A stretch of DNA of 64,000 nucleotides from JAHRAW01 sp963693025 (GCA_963693025.1 OY843749.1:62001-126000), one strand, 5' to 3'; counted from the stretch's first letter, positions 44,355 to 56,202 are shown. Made by a program: numbers and translations. The notes: generated by a model not told the origin, from the sequence alone.

Positions 44355-45839
44355 CTAAGCCGCGCCGCCGCGCCGCCAGCGGTGGAATTTTTCCAGCAGG
44401 TTGAGCCCCCACTGCGGGGCGTGAGCGCGCTTCCAGTTGCCGGCGGCGAATTTGTTGGCTTCCATCCAGGTCGGATAGGAATGCACGGTGGACAGAATTT
44501 TATTCAGCCCCAGTCCGTGGCGCATCGCCAGCACGAATTCGGCGATGAGGTCGCCGGCGTGCGCGCCGATGATGGTGGCGCCGAGAATCTTGTCCTTGCC
44601 CGGCGCGGTCAGCACTTTGACGCCGCCTCGGGCGTGGCCGTCGGTGAGCGCGCGGTCGAGTTTGGAGAGGTCGTAGCGGGTGACTTCGTATGCCACGCCG
44701 CGCGCTTTGGCGTCGAGTTCATTCAACCCGACGCGCGCCACTTCGGGGTCGGTGTAGGTTGCCCACGGCATCACGCGGTAATCCACCTTGAACTTCGCAA
44801 ACGGGCTAAACAGCGCATTGACCGACGCATACCACGCCTGATGCGACGCCGCGTGCGTGAATTGATAGGGACCGGCGACATCTCCGCACGCGTAAATTGA
44901 GGGGTAGCCGGCTTGCAGGTAGTCGTTTACTTCGATGCTGCGCCGCTGGCTGATGGGTATGTCGAGCGGTTGCAAGCCGTAGTCTTCCAACTGCGCGGCG
45001 CGACCGACCGCGACCAGAATGGCATCGAATTCGATGTCAACCGGGTCGTTGCCGTCACCGTCACCGCCGCCGCCATCGTTATCAATACGCCGGCAACGCA
45101 ACACCTTGCGCCCGCCGTCGAGCAACACCTTTTCGGCGCGGTGGCCGACTCGGAGGTCGATGCCTTCGGCGGTGAAGATGCCCGCGACTTCGGCGGCGAT
45201 TTCGCTGTCTTCGCGTATCATGATTTGCGGCAGCATTTCCACGATGGTCACGCGGCTGCCGAAGCGCGCGAAGCACTGCGCCAGTTCGCAGCCGATGGGA
45301 CCGCCGCCGAGCACCAGCAGGCGCGGCGGCAACTCGCGCAAGTCCCAGATGGTGTCCGAGGTCAGGGGAGCGGCGCGGTCGAGCCCTTCGATGGGCGGGA
45401 TGAACGGCCTGCCGCCGGTGGCGACGATGAGGGCGCGGGCGGTCAGCGTGCGACCGTTCACCGTCACGCTGTGGGGCGAGGTGATTTCGGCGCGCCCTTT
45501 TATCACTTCGACGCCGAGGGAGGCGTAGCGCTCCGCCGAATCGTGCGGGGCGATGGTTTCGATGACGGTTTGGACGCGCCGCATAATGTCGGCAAAATCA
45601 AACTCCGCCGACGCGGATTGAATGCCGTAGTCGGCGGAGCGCTTTATCTCGTGCAACAACCGGGCGGAGGCGATGAGCGACTTGGACGGGATGCAGCCGC
45701 GGTTGAGGCAGTCGCCGCCCATTTCCGCCTGCTCGATTAAGATAACCCGCGCCTTAATCGCGGCGCCAATATAGGCGCTGACCAAGCCGGCGCTGCCGGC
45801 GCCGATGACGATGAGGTTGGCGTCGTATTTGCGTGCCAT
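44355..45839 (-). CDS. FAD-dependent dihydrolipoamide dehydrogenase/mercuric reductase-like oxidoreductase
   Basis: 494 residues. FAD motif LIVIGAGSAGLVSAYIGAAI, redox-active disulfide GGDCLNRGCIPSKSLIAS, NAD motif RLLVLGGGPIGCELAQCFAR, second FAD motif IYACGDVAGPYQFTHAASHQ and dimer domain (MPWATYTDPEVARVGLNELD, VHSYPTWMEANKFAAG). Lacking the extra Cys pair of MerA, it is a MerA-like relative of unknown substrate. This type is often adjacent to or fused with a TVP38 protein, as here (10 bp upstream). A Gly/Asp microsatellite run (NDGGGGDGDGND) lies near residue 260. Confidence 0.85.
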   Translation of the reverse strand: MARKYDANLIVIGAGSAGLVSAYIGAAIKARVILIEQAEMGGDCLNRGCIPSKSLIASARLLHEIKRSADYGIQSASAEFDFADIMRRVQTVIETIAPHDSAERYASLGVEVIKGRAEITSPHSVTVNGRTLTARALIVATGGRPFIPPIEGLDRAAPLTSDTIWDLRELPPRLLVLGGGPIGCELAQCFARFGSRVTIVEMLPQIMIREDSEIAAEVAGIFTAEGIDLRVGHRAEKVLLDGGRKVLRCRRIDNDGGGGDGDGNDPVDIEFDAILVAVGRAAQLEDYGLQPLDIPISQRRSIEVNDYLQAGYPSIYACGDVAGPYQFTHAASHQAWYASVNALFSPFAKFKVDYRVMPWATYTDPEVARVGLNELDAKARGVAYEVTRYDLSKLDRALTDGHARGGVKVLTAPGKDKILGATIIGAHAGDLIAEFVLAMRHGLGLNKILSTVHSYPTWMEANKFAAGNWKRAHAPQWGLNLLEKFHRWRRGGAA

Positions 45840-45848
45840 GTTCGCCGC

Positions 45849-46550
45849 TCAGTGCTCCTTCTGTGCGCCCCGCGCGCGCTTCGCGTTGAGCGCTTTGACG
45901 ATGTATCTGGCGATATACGGGAACAGCGCGAGCAACAGGAAAGAGGCGATGATTTGCGGCGACAGCAACCCGGAGAGCGACTCCAGTTGCGCCAGTTGGG
46001 TGCCGGCGTTGACGAACACCATGCTCGGTCCGACCATGCCGAGAAAGGTCGCGGCGACATAGGCGCGCGTCTTGATTGAGGTTAGCCCCATCACGAGGTT
46101 GACGACGAAGAACGGGAAGGCGGGGACGAGCCGAATGGAGAACAGGTAGAGCGCGCCGTCGGCGTGAAATTTCTCGCGGATTTTCGCCAGCCGGTCGCCC
46201 ATTTTGCGCTGCACCCAATCGTCAAACAGATAGCGCGCAATCCAAAACGCGATGGTCGCGCCGATGGTGGCGGACACCAGCACGACCACCGAGCCCAGCA
46301 CGAAGCCGAAGACCGCGCCGCAGGCGAGCGACAAAATGCCCGCGCCCGGTATGGACGCGGCGGTGACCGTCACATAGACCGCGGCGAATAGCAGCGTCGT
46401 GGAAACCGGGTTGGCGTCGTGGTAGGCGATGATTCGCCCGACTTGGGATTTGAGGTAGGCGAAGTCGAGGTAGGTGTCCTTGCCGAAATAGACGAGCGCG
46501 CCCGCCAGCAACAAGAGCGCGGCGATGAGGAGGATTCTTTGGGCGGACAT
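45849..46550 (-). CDS. TVP38/TMEM64 (VTT/DedA superfamily) membrane protein
   Basis: 233 residues with an N-terminal helix (ILLIAALLLLAGALVYFG) and the VTT domain: ASIPGAGILSLACGAVFGFV, the reentrant-loop region SATIGATIAFWIARYLFDDW and RLVPAFPFFVVNLVMGLTSI. These proteins are membrane scramblase- or transport-like. Its place directly before the disulfide oxidoreductase matches a widespread pair of unknown joint function. The C-terminus is basic (NAKRARGAQKEH). Confidence 0.88.
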   Translation of the reverse strand: MSAQRILLIAALLLLAGALVYFGKDTYLDFAYLKSQVGRIIAYHDANPVSTTLLFAAVYVTVTAASIPGAGILSLACGAVFGFVLGSVVVLVSATIGATIAFWIARYLFDDWVQRKMGDRLAKIREKFHADGALYLFSIRLVPAFPFFVVNLVMGLTSIKTRAYVAATFLGMVGPSMVFVNAGTQLAQLESLSGLLSPQIIASFLLLALFPYIARYIVKALNAKRARGAQKEH

Positions 46551-46626
46551 GGGTTGCGAAAGCGTCGGTGGGCGGCGGCGTGACTGAGACTATACTAGCA
46601 CACGAAAATTATCACCGGAGAAGGTT

Positions 46627-46851
46627 ATGAACCGCAACAAAACGCTGGAATGGCTCGGCGTCGTGGTCGCCATCCTGTATTCGCTGTTGCTGGCGCTCAA
46701 CATCGGCGCTGAATTCTTGGGCTTTGCGTTGTTGCTATTATCCGCGCTACTGCTCGGCATCTGGGCGCACCGCGAAAACCACAGCGGCATGCGACTACTG
46801 CAAGTCTTCTACGCCACGGTCGCGGTCATCGGTATGGTGCGCTGGTTTTGA
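46627..46851 (+). CDS. Small membrane protein, unknown function
   Basis: 74 residues with a strong ribosome binding site (GGAGAAGG) 7 bp upstream. It has two to three hydrophobic stretches (LGVVVAILYSLLLALNIGAE, ALLLLSALLLGIWAH, VFYATVAVIGMVRW). It resembles short YgjV/PnuC-like membrane proteins only in general character. It is transcribed divergently from the TVP38 gene and converges on icd. No function can be given. Confidence 0.65.
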   Translation: MNRNKTLEWLGVVVAILYSLLLALNIGAEFLGFALLLLSALLLGIWAHRENHSGMRLLQVFYATVAVIGMVRWF

Positions 46852-46902
46852 TATGCGCGTCGGCGGGGCGGGGCGGCGGCTTGCCGGTGAATGCTCAGGC
46901 GC

Positions 46903-46923
46903 AAGGCTCAAGGCTCAAGGCTC
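46903..46923. repeat. Heptamer tandem repeat (AAGGCTC)3
   Basis: Three perfect copies of AAGGCTC end just at the 3' end of icd. A second heptamer triplet of another sequence lies at 49376-49396. Seven-base tandem repeats are a known class of bacterial microsatellites with no agreed function. Confidence 0.7.
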
Positions 46924-48178
46924 AGTTGCCGGCATTGATTTTGTCAATCAACGCATCCGCGAAGCCGCTGGTGGAGACGGTGGTGGCGCCGGGCATCAGG
47001 CGGGCGAAGTCGTAGGTCACGGTTTTGTCCGCCAGCACCGCCACGAACGCGTCGTTGATTAACTCCGCCGCCTCGTGCCAGTTGATATACTCCAACATCA
47101 TCACGCCGGAGAACAGCAGCGACGACGGGTTGACCTTGTTCTGGTCGGCGTATTTGGGGGCGGTGCCGTGGGTGGCTTCGAAGACCGCGATGTGGTCGGC
47201 GATGTTGGCGCCGGGGGCGATGCCGACGCCGCCGACTTCGGCGGCCAGCGCGTCCGAGAGGTAATCGCCGTTTAAGTTAGTGGTGGCGATGACATCGAAC
47301 TCCGCCGGGCGCAGCAACAACAGTTGAAACATAATGTCGGCGATGCGGTCTTTGATGAGAATTTTCCCCGGCGGCAGTTTGCCGTCGTGTTCATCCCACA
47401 ACTCGTCCTCGGTGACGATGTGCTCGCGGAACTCCTGCGTCGCCACTTCGTATCCCCAGTTGCGAAACGCGCCTTCGGTAAACTTCATAATGTTGCCTTT
47501 GTGCACCAGCGTCACGTTCGCTTTGCCGCGCTCAATCGCGTATTCAATCGCCTTGCGCACCAGCCGCTTGCTGCCGAATGAACTGACGGGTTTAATCCCC
47601 AGCCCTGCGCCTTCAAAAAACTCGGCGTGCATTTCCTCGCGCAGAAAACGCGCCAGTTTTTCGTTTTCCGCGGTGCCGCTGCGGTATTCTATGCCGGCAT
47701 AAACGTCCTCGGTGTTTTCCCGAAAAATCACCACATCCACCTCGTCAGGCTTGCGCAACGGCGACGGCACACCCGCGAAATAACGCACCGGACGCACGCA
47801 CGCATACAAATCCATTTCCTGCCTGAGCGACACATTAAGCGACCTGAAACCGCCGCCAATCGGCGTGGTCAGCGGACCCTTAATCGACACCACCAAGTCC
47901 CTAGCCGCCGCCAAAGTCTCCGCCGGAAAGTAATCGCCCGCATAAATCCCGGCGGCCTTCTCGCCCATGTAAAGCTCACACCAACACACGCCACGCCCGC
48001 CCCCATAAGCCTTAGCCACCGCCGCATCCCACACCCGCATAGCCGCCGAAGTGATGTCGGGACCAATACCATCGCCCTCAACAAACCCCAAAATAGGCTG
48101 CTCGGGGACGACGAGTTTGCCGTCTTTAATGGAAATCTTCTCGCCGTTTTCCGGCAGGTGAATGTGCTGATAACTCAT
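46922..48178 (-). CDS. icd: NADP-dependent isocitrate dehydrogenase
   Basis: 418 residues from ATG 48178 (MSYQHIHLPENGEKISIKDG); the longer frame upstream has no conservation. Substrate motif FRSLNVSLRQEMDLYACVRP, IFRENTEDVYAGIEYRSGTA, VHKGNIMKFTEGAFRNWGYE, NLNGDYLSDALAAEVGGVGI and FEATHGTAPKYADQNKVNPS are all present as in the E. coli enzyme, including the phosphorylatable Ser region. The 5' end of the gene is compositionally skewed (+ strand 47941-48000: C27 against G10). Confidence 0.96.
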   Translation of the reverse strand: MSYQHIHLPENGEKISIKDGKLVVPEQPILGFVEGDGIGPDITSAAMRVWDAAVAKAYGGGRGVCWCELYMGEKAAGIYAGDYFPAETLAAARDLVVSIKGPLTTPIGGGFRSLNVSLRQEMDLYACVRPVRYFAGVPSPLRKPDEVDVVIFRENTEDVYAGIEYRSGTAENEKLARFLREEMHAEFFEGAGLGIKPVSSFGSKRLVRKAIEYAIERGKANVTLVHKGNIMKFTEGAFRNWGYEVATQEFREHIVTEDELWDEHDGKLPPGKILIKDRIADIMFQLLLLRPAEFDVIATTNLNGDYLSDALAAEVGGVGIAPGANIADHIAVFEATHGTAPKYADQNKVNPSSLLFSGVMMLEYINWHEAAELINDAFVAVLADKTVTYDFARLMPGATTVSTSGFADALIDKINAGN

Positions 48179-48280
48179 TGATGACGCTCCGATGGTGAAT
48201 GGCGGCTGGGTAAGTCGTTGATTGTACTTCATCGCCGGCGAGATGTCAGCGGCTAACCGTGTCGTCATTCACAACAACTT

Positions 48281-48773
48281 CGTCATTCTCGAGCGTTAGT
48301 GTCCGTTGCCGCCGCGCTTTTTCTTTTAAGCGGCGGCTTACGGACACTTGCGTCCTCGGGAATCTCCCTAAGATTGGCACGGGCTTTGGCGAAGTCCACG
48401 CTAGCCTTAGGGAGATTCCCGAAGGTGATGAAAAATATAGTCGCTGACGCTCCTTATTTTTCTATCATTCGAGAATGACGAGTTGTAGCCGTCATTCTCG
48501 AGCGTTAGTGACCGTTTGCCGCCGCGCTTTTTCTTTTAAGCGGCGGCTTACGGACACTTGCGTCCTCGGGAATCTCCCTAAGATTGGCACGGGCTTTGTT
48601 GAAATTCACGGTAACCTTAGGGAGATTCCCGAAGGCGATGAAAAATATGGTCGCTGGCGCTCCCTATTTTTCTATCGTTCGAGAATGACGAAGTAGGGGC
48701 TCCCTATTTTCTATCATTCGAGAATGACGAAGTGGTGGGGCGCTCCCTCTTTTCTACCGTTCGAGAATGACGA
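48281..48773 (+). repeat. MITE-like repeat cluster: two full tandem copies (8 and 9) and two extra right-end units
   Basis: Full copies lie at 48281-48480 and 48490-48690 in the same orientation, 9 bp apart. The second is followed by two right-end units (GGGGCTCCCTATTTTCTATC... and GCTCCCTCTTTTCTACCG...) up to 48773. A lone CGTCATTC end at about 48263 precedes them. The cluster fills the 658-bp divergent gap between icd and the LOG gene; nothing else was found there. Confidence 0.87.
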
Positions 48774-48836
48774 GTAGTAGTTATTTGCCATACAATACGC
48801 ATCACCAAAGAATCAACCCATCAAGAGAACCCACCA

Positions 48837-49376
48837 ATGAAAAGAATCTGTGTCTATTGCGGCTCGAACCCCGGTAAGCGCATTGAGTATTTACAGGCGG
48901 CGGATGCGTTGGGGGAGGCGTTGGTGGGGCGGGGGGTTGGGTTGGTTTATGGCGGGGGGAGTGTTGGGATGATGGGGCGGATTGCTGATTGTGTGATTGC
49001 CGGCGGGGGCGAGGTGGTTGGTGTGATTCCGCGTTTTTTGTTTCGTGAAGAGGTCGTTCATAACAGGCTCAATCGGTTGGATGTGGTTGACGACATGCAT
49101 GCGCGCAAGGCGTTGATGATGGAGTTGTCGGATGGTTTCATCGCCATGCCCGGCGGATTGGGCACGCTGGAGGAGTTGTTCGAGGTGTTTGCGTGGGCAA
49201 AACTTGGGCTGCACCAAAAGCCGTGCGCGGTGTTGAATGCGTGCGGCTACTACGACAGCCTGACGGCGTTGCTCGACCAAGTCGTGGCAGAAGGGTTTGC
49301 CAAACCGAAGCATATCAGTTCGCTGATTATGGAAGACGACCCTGCGCGGCTGTTGCAACGAATGACCGAGTCGTGA
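48837..49376 (+). CDS. LOG family protein (cytokinin riboside 5'-monophosphate phosphoribohydrolase-like)
   Basis: 179 residues with the Rossmann-like TIGR00730 pattern: RICVYCGSNPGKRIEYLQAA, LVYGGGSVGMMGRIADCVIA, HARKALMMELSDGFIAMPG and the catalytic box PGGLGTLEELFEVFAWAKLG. The family splits nucleotide monophosphates between base and ribose phosphate. The first 230 bp are very G/T-rich (48901-48960: G37 T14 C5 A4). It stands alone between a repeat cluster and the propionate operon. Confidence 0.9.
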   Translation: MKRICVYCGSNPGKRIEYLQAADALGEALVGRGVGLVYGGGSVGMMGRIADCVIAGGGEVVGVIPRFLFREEVVHNRLNRLDVVDDMHARKALMMELSDGFIAMPGGLGTLEELFEVFAWAKLGLHQKPCAVLNACGYYDSLTALLDQVVAEGFAKPKHISSLIMEDDPARLLQRMTES

Positions 49377-49396
49377 GCGCTAAGCGCTAAGCGCTA
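49376..49396. repeat. Heptamer tandem repeat (AGCGCTA)3
   Basis: Three perfect copies of AGCGCTA begin at the stop of the LOG gene. The unit contains the palindrome AGCGCT. It is the second three-copy heptamer in this window. Confidence 0.7.
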
Positions 49397-49502
49397 ATCC
49401 GCAAACGATACTCCTGCGCCGCCAGCGCGCACTCCCCGCCTGCTACTTTTACCGAGCGCTTTCCGTTACACTCGTGGCGGGCAAGTTTCACGAGGGGCAA
49501 CC

Positions 49503-51733
<2,231 letters not shown>

Positions 51734-51737
<4 letters not shown>

Positions 51738-52252
51738 AAACTAGAAAGAACTGCCTTGATTTACGCAATCAATATCTACCCGATGATTTGCGATACATTT
51801 TCATAACCGAATCTCCTCATCCTTCCGAATTTTTTTATGATGAGTTCGGGGAAAAGACCGAACCGTTTTTTGCGGCAATGATGTCGTTTTTGGAATTCAG
51901 CGCGGACAAAAAACGAGATGGGCTGGAACATTTTCAAGAATGCGGTTATTTGCTTATGTATGCAACCTATCAGCCGGTTAATGACATTAAAAATCCGCGT
52001 GAAAAAAAGCGGAAATTGCTGGATGATTTGGATTTCTTGCTTAAAGATTTGAGCAGTGTCAATCCAAACAAAGAATCGCCGCTGATATTGGTGAAAAAGG
52101 ATGTTTGCGTGATGTTGGAGGCCGTGCTTAAACAAGAGGGATATAATGTTTTGAATGACTGCGAAATAGTGCCTTTCCCCGTTCCGTATCAACGGAATCA
52201 ATTTCAAGCGGCGATTTCTAAATTTAATCTCGCAAAGCAACCTCATGAATGA
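51734..52252 (+). CDS. AT-rich hypothetical protein coupled into the propionate operon
   Basis: 172 residues, no recognised family. It starts MKTRKNCLDLRNQYLPDDLR, then YIFITESPHPSEFFYDE, and ends in a Lys/Asn-rich tail. The motif ITESPHPSE followed by a long helical part faintly recalls uracil-glycosylase-like folds, but this is not firm. It overlaps the mcm stop by 4 bp and the pccB start by 8 bp, so it is translated as part of the operon. It is visibly more AT-rich and Lys-rich than both neighbours, a sign of acquisition from another genome. Confidence 0.7.
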
Positions 52253-53777
52253 AATAATCGACCAACTAGAACAAAAACGCGCCCAAGCCAAACAAGGCGG
52301 CGGCGAGAAGCGCATTGCGGCGCAGCATGCGAAAGGCAAACTCACCGCCCGCGAGCGCATTGAAATTCTGTTTGACGACGACAGTTTTGAGGAGTGGGAT
52401 ATTTTCGTCGAGCATCGGTGCACCGATTTTGGTATGCAGGAAAAAACCATCCCCGGCGATGGCGTGGTGGTTGGTTACGGCACCATCAACGGGCGTTTGG
52501 TGTTCATCTATAGCCAGGACTTCACCGTGTTCGGCGGCTCGTTGTCGGAAGCGCACGCGGAGAAAATCTGCAAGGTGATGGACCAGGCGATGAAGGTCGG
52601 CGCGCCGATTATCGGCATCTCGGATTCGGGCGGCGCGCGCATTCAGGAAGGCGTCGCTTCGCTCGGCGGCTATGCCGAAGTGTTCCAGCGCAACGTACTG
52701 GCTTCGGGCGTGGTGCCGCAAATTTCGCTGGTCATGGGTCCGTGCGCCGGCGGCGCGGTTTATTCGCCGGCTATCACCGATTTCATCTTCATGGTGGAAG
52801 ACAGTTCCTATATGTTCGTCACCGGTCCCGACGTGGTCAAGACCGTCACCCACGAAGAAGTGACCGCCGAAGACCTCGGCGGGGCGGCGACGCATACCAC
52901 GCGCTCAGGCGTTGCCGACCTGGCGTTTGCCAACGATGTCGATGCATTGTTGATGACGCGGCGGTTGTTTAATTTCCTGCCGGCGAACAACCGCGAACGC
53001 CCGCCGCACCGCAGCACCGACGACTCCCTTGCGCGCGCGGAGAAGTCGTTGGACACGCTGATTCCCGACAACCCGAGTTCGCCTTATGACATTAAGGAAG
53101 TCATCGGCAAGGTGGTTGACGAGGGCGACTTCTTTGAACTGCAACCCGGTTATGCCAAAAACTTGGTGACCGGTTTCGCGCGCATGGAAGGCAACAGCGT
53201 CGGCTTCGTCGCCAATCAACCGATGGTGCTCGCCGGCTGCCTCGACATCAACGCATCCATCAAAGGCGCCCGCTTCGTGCGTTTTTGCGACGCCTTCAAC
53301 ATCCCCATCGTCACGCTGGTGGACGTCCCCGGCTTCATGCCCGGCACCGCGCAGGAATACGGCGGCATCATCACCCACGGCGCCAAGTTGTTGTATGCAT
53401 ACGCCGAATGCACCGTGCCCAAAGTCACCCTAATCACGCGCAAAGCCTACGGCGGCGCCTACGACGTGATGGCATCCAAACACTTGCGCGGCGACGTCAA
53501 CCTCGCCTGGCCCAGCGCCGAAATCGCGGTGATGGGCCCCAAAGGCGCAGTCGAAATCATCTTCCGCGAAGAAGCCAAAGACGCGGAGGCAATAGAAGCG
53601 CGCACCGAAGAATACCGAAAAAAATTCGCCAACCCCTTCGTCGCCGGACGGCGTGGGTATATAGATGATGTAATTTTTCCGCGTGATACACGCAAGCGGC
53701 TGTGCCGGTCGTTGGCGATGTTGAGGGAGAAGCGGTTGGAGAATCCTTGGAAGAAGCATGGGAATATTCCGTTGTGA
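52245..53777 (+). CDS. pccB: Propionyl-CoA carboxylase, carboxyltransferase (beta) subunit
   Basis: 510 residues of the acyl-CoA carboxylase beta family: KGKLTARERIEILFDDDSFE, QDFTVFGGSLSEAHAEKICK, SDSGGARIQEGVASLGGYAE, MGPCAGGAVYSPAITDFIFM, TLVDVPGFMPGTAQEYGGII and AYGGAYDVMASKHLRGDVN. The IFVEHRCTDFGMQ start is typical of PccB. It transfers carboxyl from biotin on PccA to propionyl-CoA. The last 130 bp become G/T-rich after about 53645, shortly before the restriction-modification genes. Confidence 0.95.
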   Translation: MNEIIDQLEQKRAQAKQGGGEKRIAAQHAKGKLTARERIEILFDDDSFEEWDIFVEHRCTDFGMQEKTIPGDGVVVGYGTINGRLVFIYSQDFTVFGGSLSEAHAEKICKVMDQAMKVGAPIIGISDSGGARIQEGVASLGGYAEVFQRNVLASGVVPQISLVMGPCAGGAVYSPAITDFIFMVEDSSYMFVTGPDVVKTVTHEEVTAEDLGGAATHTTRSGVADLAFANDVDALLMTRRLFNFLPANNRERPPHRSTDDSLARAEKSLDTLIPDNPSSPYDIKEVIGKVVDEGDFFELQPGYAKNLVTGFARMEGNSVGFVANQPMVLAGCLDINASIKGARFVRFCDAFNIPIVTLVDVPGFMPGTAQEYGGIITHGAKLLYAYAECTVPKVTLITRKAYGGAYDVMASKHLRGDVNLAWPSAEIAVMGPKGAVEIIFREEAKDAEAIEARTEEYRKKFANPFVAGRRGYIDDVIFPRDTRKRLCRSLAMLREKRLENPWKKHGNIPL

Positions 53778-53854
53778 TGGCAAGAAGCACGCATTTCCAT
53801 GCTACTATTGCAGAGCACTATTTTTGGATTAACAATTAACTCAGAGGAAAAATC

Positions 53855-54634
53855 ATGAACCATTGGACAGAAATGAGTATTCGCTACGCTAGTCAGACAA
53901 ATTACCTTGATTCCCTTTTCAAAATTTATCCCACGATTCCGGATGGAATTCGAGATATAGACGAACCCGAATGGAGCCGGGTGGAGGATGCGTATAACAA
54001 GAAAGATAGTGAATCCATGATTAAGGCTTTGTTCAAATTGGACAAATTTCCCATTAAGGATCCATATGTCGCTTATATGCGACGCGACCTCCAAGCATTG
54101 ACGAGAAATCCTGAAACTGTTGCTCGAATCTGTGGCAGGATTTATGATTTGGGGCTGGATAAAGTTTACGACGCGTGCTCTGAGCCTGCTGAAACTAATC
54201 GGCAAATTGGCCCAATGTTTAAGCGCTGGCTTGGAAAGAGTCCGCTTGGATACAAACCGGTTTCTTTGTATAAATTTAACTCCAATAAGAATAATGCTAT
54301 TTTGGATGGTAGCGATAACGATTTGGCAGAATTCGCCCGCAACCACTTGAATTATCAAGGTGATAAGGGGTTGGATTTTGTTGCTCGCTTTAATGGACAA
54401 TATGTGGTGGGCGAAGCAAAATTTCTAACAGATTTCGGTGGACATCAAAATGCTCAGTTCAATGACGCTATTTCTCTTTTCGACGAAACTAATATCAATG
54501 CGATTCCAGTTGCAATTTTGGATGGTGTTCTTTACATCAAAGGGAAGCATAAAATGCACAGGCATTTGCATCGCTATCCTCAACAGGATATTATGAGCGC
54601 TCTTGTATTGAGGGAATTCCTGTTTCAACTGTGA
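53855..54634 (+). CDS. Type II restriction endonuclease (PD-(D/E)xK)
   Basis: 259 residues, AT-rich, with ribosome binding site AGAGGAAA. The nuclease core is GDKGLDFVARFNGQYVVGEA then KFLTDFGGHQNAQFNDAISL: an Asp followed 13-14 residues later by G-E-A-K, the PD-(D/E)xK pattern, plus a downstream QFNDA helix typical of restriction enzymes. It overlaps the methyltransferase gene by 4 bp (GTGA). The recognition site cannot be read from the sequence. Confidence 0.82.
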   Translation: MNHWTEMSIRYASQTNYLDSLFKIYPTIPDGIRDIDEPEWSRVEDAYNKKDSESMIKALFKLDKFPIKDPYVAYMRRDLQALTRNPETVARICGRIYDLGLDKVYDACSEPAETNRQIGPMFKRWLGKSPLGYKPVSLYKFNSNKNNAILDGSDNDLAEFARNHLNYQGDKGLDFVARFNGQYVVGEAKFLTDFGGHQNAQFNDAISLFDETNINAIPVAILDGVLYIKGKHKMHRHLHRYPQQDIMSALVLREFLFQL

Positions 54635-55797
54635 GCAAACCCATGTTTCTAGATTACCCGGGAAAGAAAACAGAAAAGGAAATTCTTCGCCTTGGAGAGA
54701 AAGCCGTCTTGCGGCATGAATTGGGCACCATAAACGCCGCTAATTTCCTTGTATGGGGAGAAAATGTCGCGGTGATGAAATCTCTCGCCAGCGATTTTTC
54801 TCTCAAGGGAAAGGTGGATTTGGTGTATATCGATCCTCCTTTTGCGACCAATTGTGAATTTAAAATCAGTGACAGCCGAGTCGCTACAATTAGCATGAGC
54901 AAGTCAGATGATACTGCGTATAGCGATCGACTTGGCGGTGCTGAATTTATAGAATTTCTGCGCGAAAGATTTGTTCACCTGAAAGAACTCATGAGCGCGC
55001 GCGCCTCCATTTATGTCCATATAGATTATAAAATAGGGCACTATGTTAAAATAGCCATGGATGAAGTTTTTGGCATAAAAAATTTCAGAAATGACATTTC
55101 CCGCATAAAATGCAATCCGAAAAATTTTCGAAGGAAGGCTTTTGGGAATATCAAAGATATGATTCTTTTTTATTCCTTAAGTGATCATTCCACTTGGAAT
55201 GATCCGATGGAGCCGTTTACCGAGGCGGATGTTAATCACTTGTTCAAAAAAACTGATGAGTCTGGAAGAAAGTATACCACCGTGCCTCTTCATGCCCCAG
55301 GAGAAACCGCTAACGGAAAAACCGGAATGAAATGGCGCGATATGCCTCCCCCGAAAGGCAGGCATTGGAGAAGCGCTCCGGAAACTTTGGATTGCCTTGA
55401 CGAACAAGGGTTGATTGAATGGTCTTCCAATGGAGTGCCAAGAAAGAAAATTTACGCTGACGAAAAGAGCGGGAAAAGGATGCAAGATATATGGAAATTC
55501 AAAGACTCTCAACGACCAGCGTACCCGACTGAAAAAAACATTAATATGGTAACAGCAATCATAAACGCTTCTTCCGCTCCAGGTGACTTGGTTATGGATT
55601 GCTTTTGTGGTTCGGGGACGACGCTTGTTGCCGCCCGCAACCTCGGGAGAAGGTGGATAGGAATCGACGAATCCGAATATGCTGTGGACGTTGCGAAAAA
55701 AAATCTTGATAAAACCGATAGCCTATCAGATAAAGACGAATGGGCTTTTTTGGTTCAGGGTACGAGAAAAATCTTGAAAACTGGAACCGGTGGTTGA
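54631..55797 (+). CDS. Site-specific DNA methyltransferase (beta-class, adenine N6 or cytosine N4)
   Basis: 388 residues from GTG 54631. The catalytic motif IV DLVYIDPPFATNCEFK comes first (about residues 65-80), and the SAM-binding motif I VMDCFCGSGTTLVAARNLGR comes near the C-terminus (about 325-345). This order defines the beta class, and DPPF favours adenine-N6. The WRDMPPPKGRHWRSAPETLD and KRMQDIWKFKDSQR pieces match type II/III N6 methylases. It protects host DNA from the coupled endonuclease. It is AT-rich like its partner. Confidence 0.9.
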   Translation: MSKPMFLDYPGKKTEKEILRLGEKAVLRHELGTINAANFLVWGENVAVMKSLASDFSLKGKVDLVYIDPPFATNCEFKISDSRVATISMSKSDDTAYSDRLGGAEFIEFLRERFVHLKELMSARASIYVHIDYKIGHYVKIAMDEVFGIKNFRNDISRIKCNPKNFRRKAFGNIKDMILFYSLSDHSTWNDPMEPFTEADVNHLFKKTDESGRKYTTVPLHAPGETANGKTGMKWRDMPPPKGRHWRSAPETLDCLDEQGLIEWSSNGVPRKKIYADEKSGKRMQDIWKFKDSQRPAYPTEKNINMVTAIINASSAPGDLVMDCFCGSGTTLVAARNLGRRWIGIDESEYAVDVAKKNLDKTDSLSDKDEWAFLVQGTRKILKTGTGG

Positions 55798-55953
55798 GTT
55801 TTCCACTAATGACCGATTGTTTATTAGTGTCAGGCTACAAATTAGCTAACCTCATTATCAAAAAGCCTAATCCGAATGCGCTATCAAAACAGCGCTACGA
55901 GTAATTGAGGCAATCCGCTCTAATCAATTTTTCTTTATACAGGTTATTGTGCA

Positions 55954-56202
55954 ATGAAAACCAAACTAACCGGCATCATCGAAAAAGAAGACGGCTGGTA
56001 TGCCGCGCTCTGCCCTGAAATGAATGTGGCGAGTCAGGGTAAAACCGTCGACGAAGCGCGCGCAAACCTGATTGAGGCGTTGGAATTGTTCTTTGAATGC
56101 GCCAGTGAAGAGGAAATTGAAAGACGTTCAAACAGGGAAATTTATGTTGAAAGTCTTGAAATATCCACCAATCTGCGAATAAAATCCGTCAAAACCGACT
56201 AG
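55954..56202 (+). CDS. HicB-like antitoxin domain protein without HicA
   Basis: 82 residues of the HicB/UPF0150 type: GIIEKEDGWYAALCPEMNVA, SQGKTVDEARANLIEALELF, with a short C-terminal extension. HicB proteins neutralise HicA mRNA interferases, but no HicA gene is next to it; a YefM-YoeB pair follows 9 bp later. The 156 bp upstream carry no gene and are AT-rich with several T-rich promoter-like stretches. Confidence 0.75.
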   Translation: MKTKLTGIIEKEDGWYAALCPEMNVASQGKTVDEARANLIEALELFFECASEEEIERRSNREIYVESLEISTNLRIKSVKTD

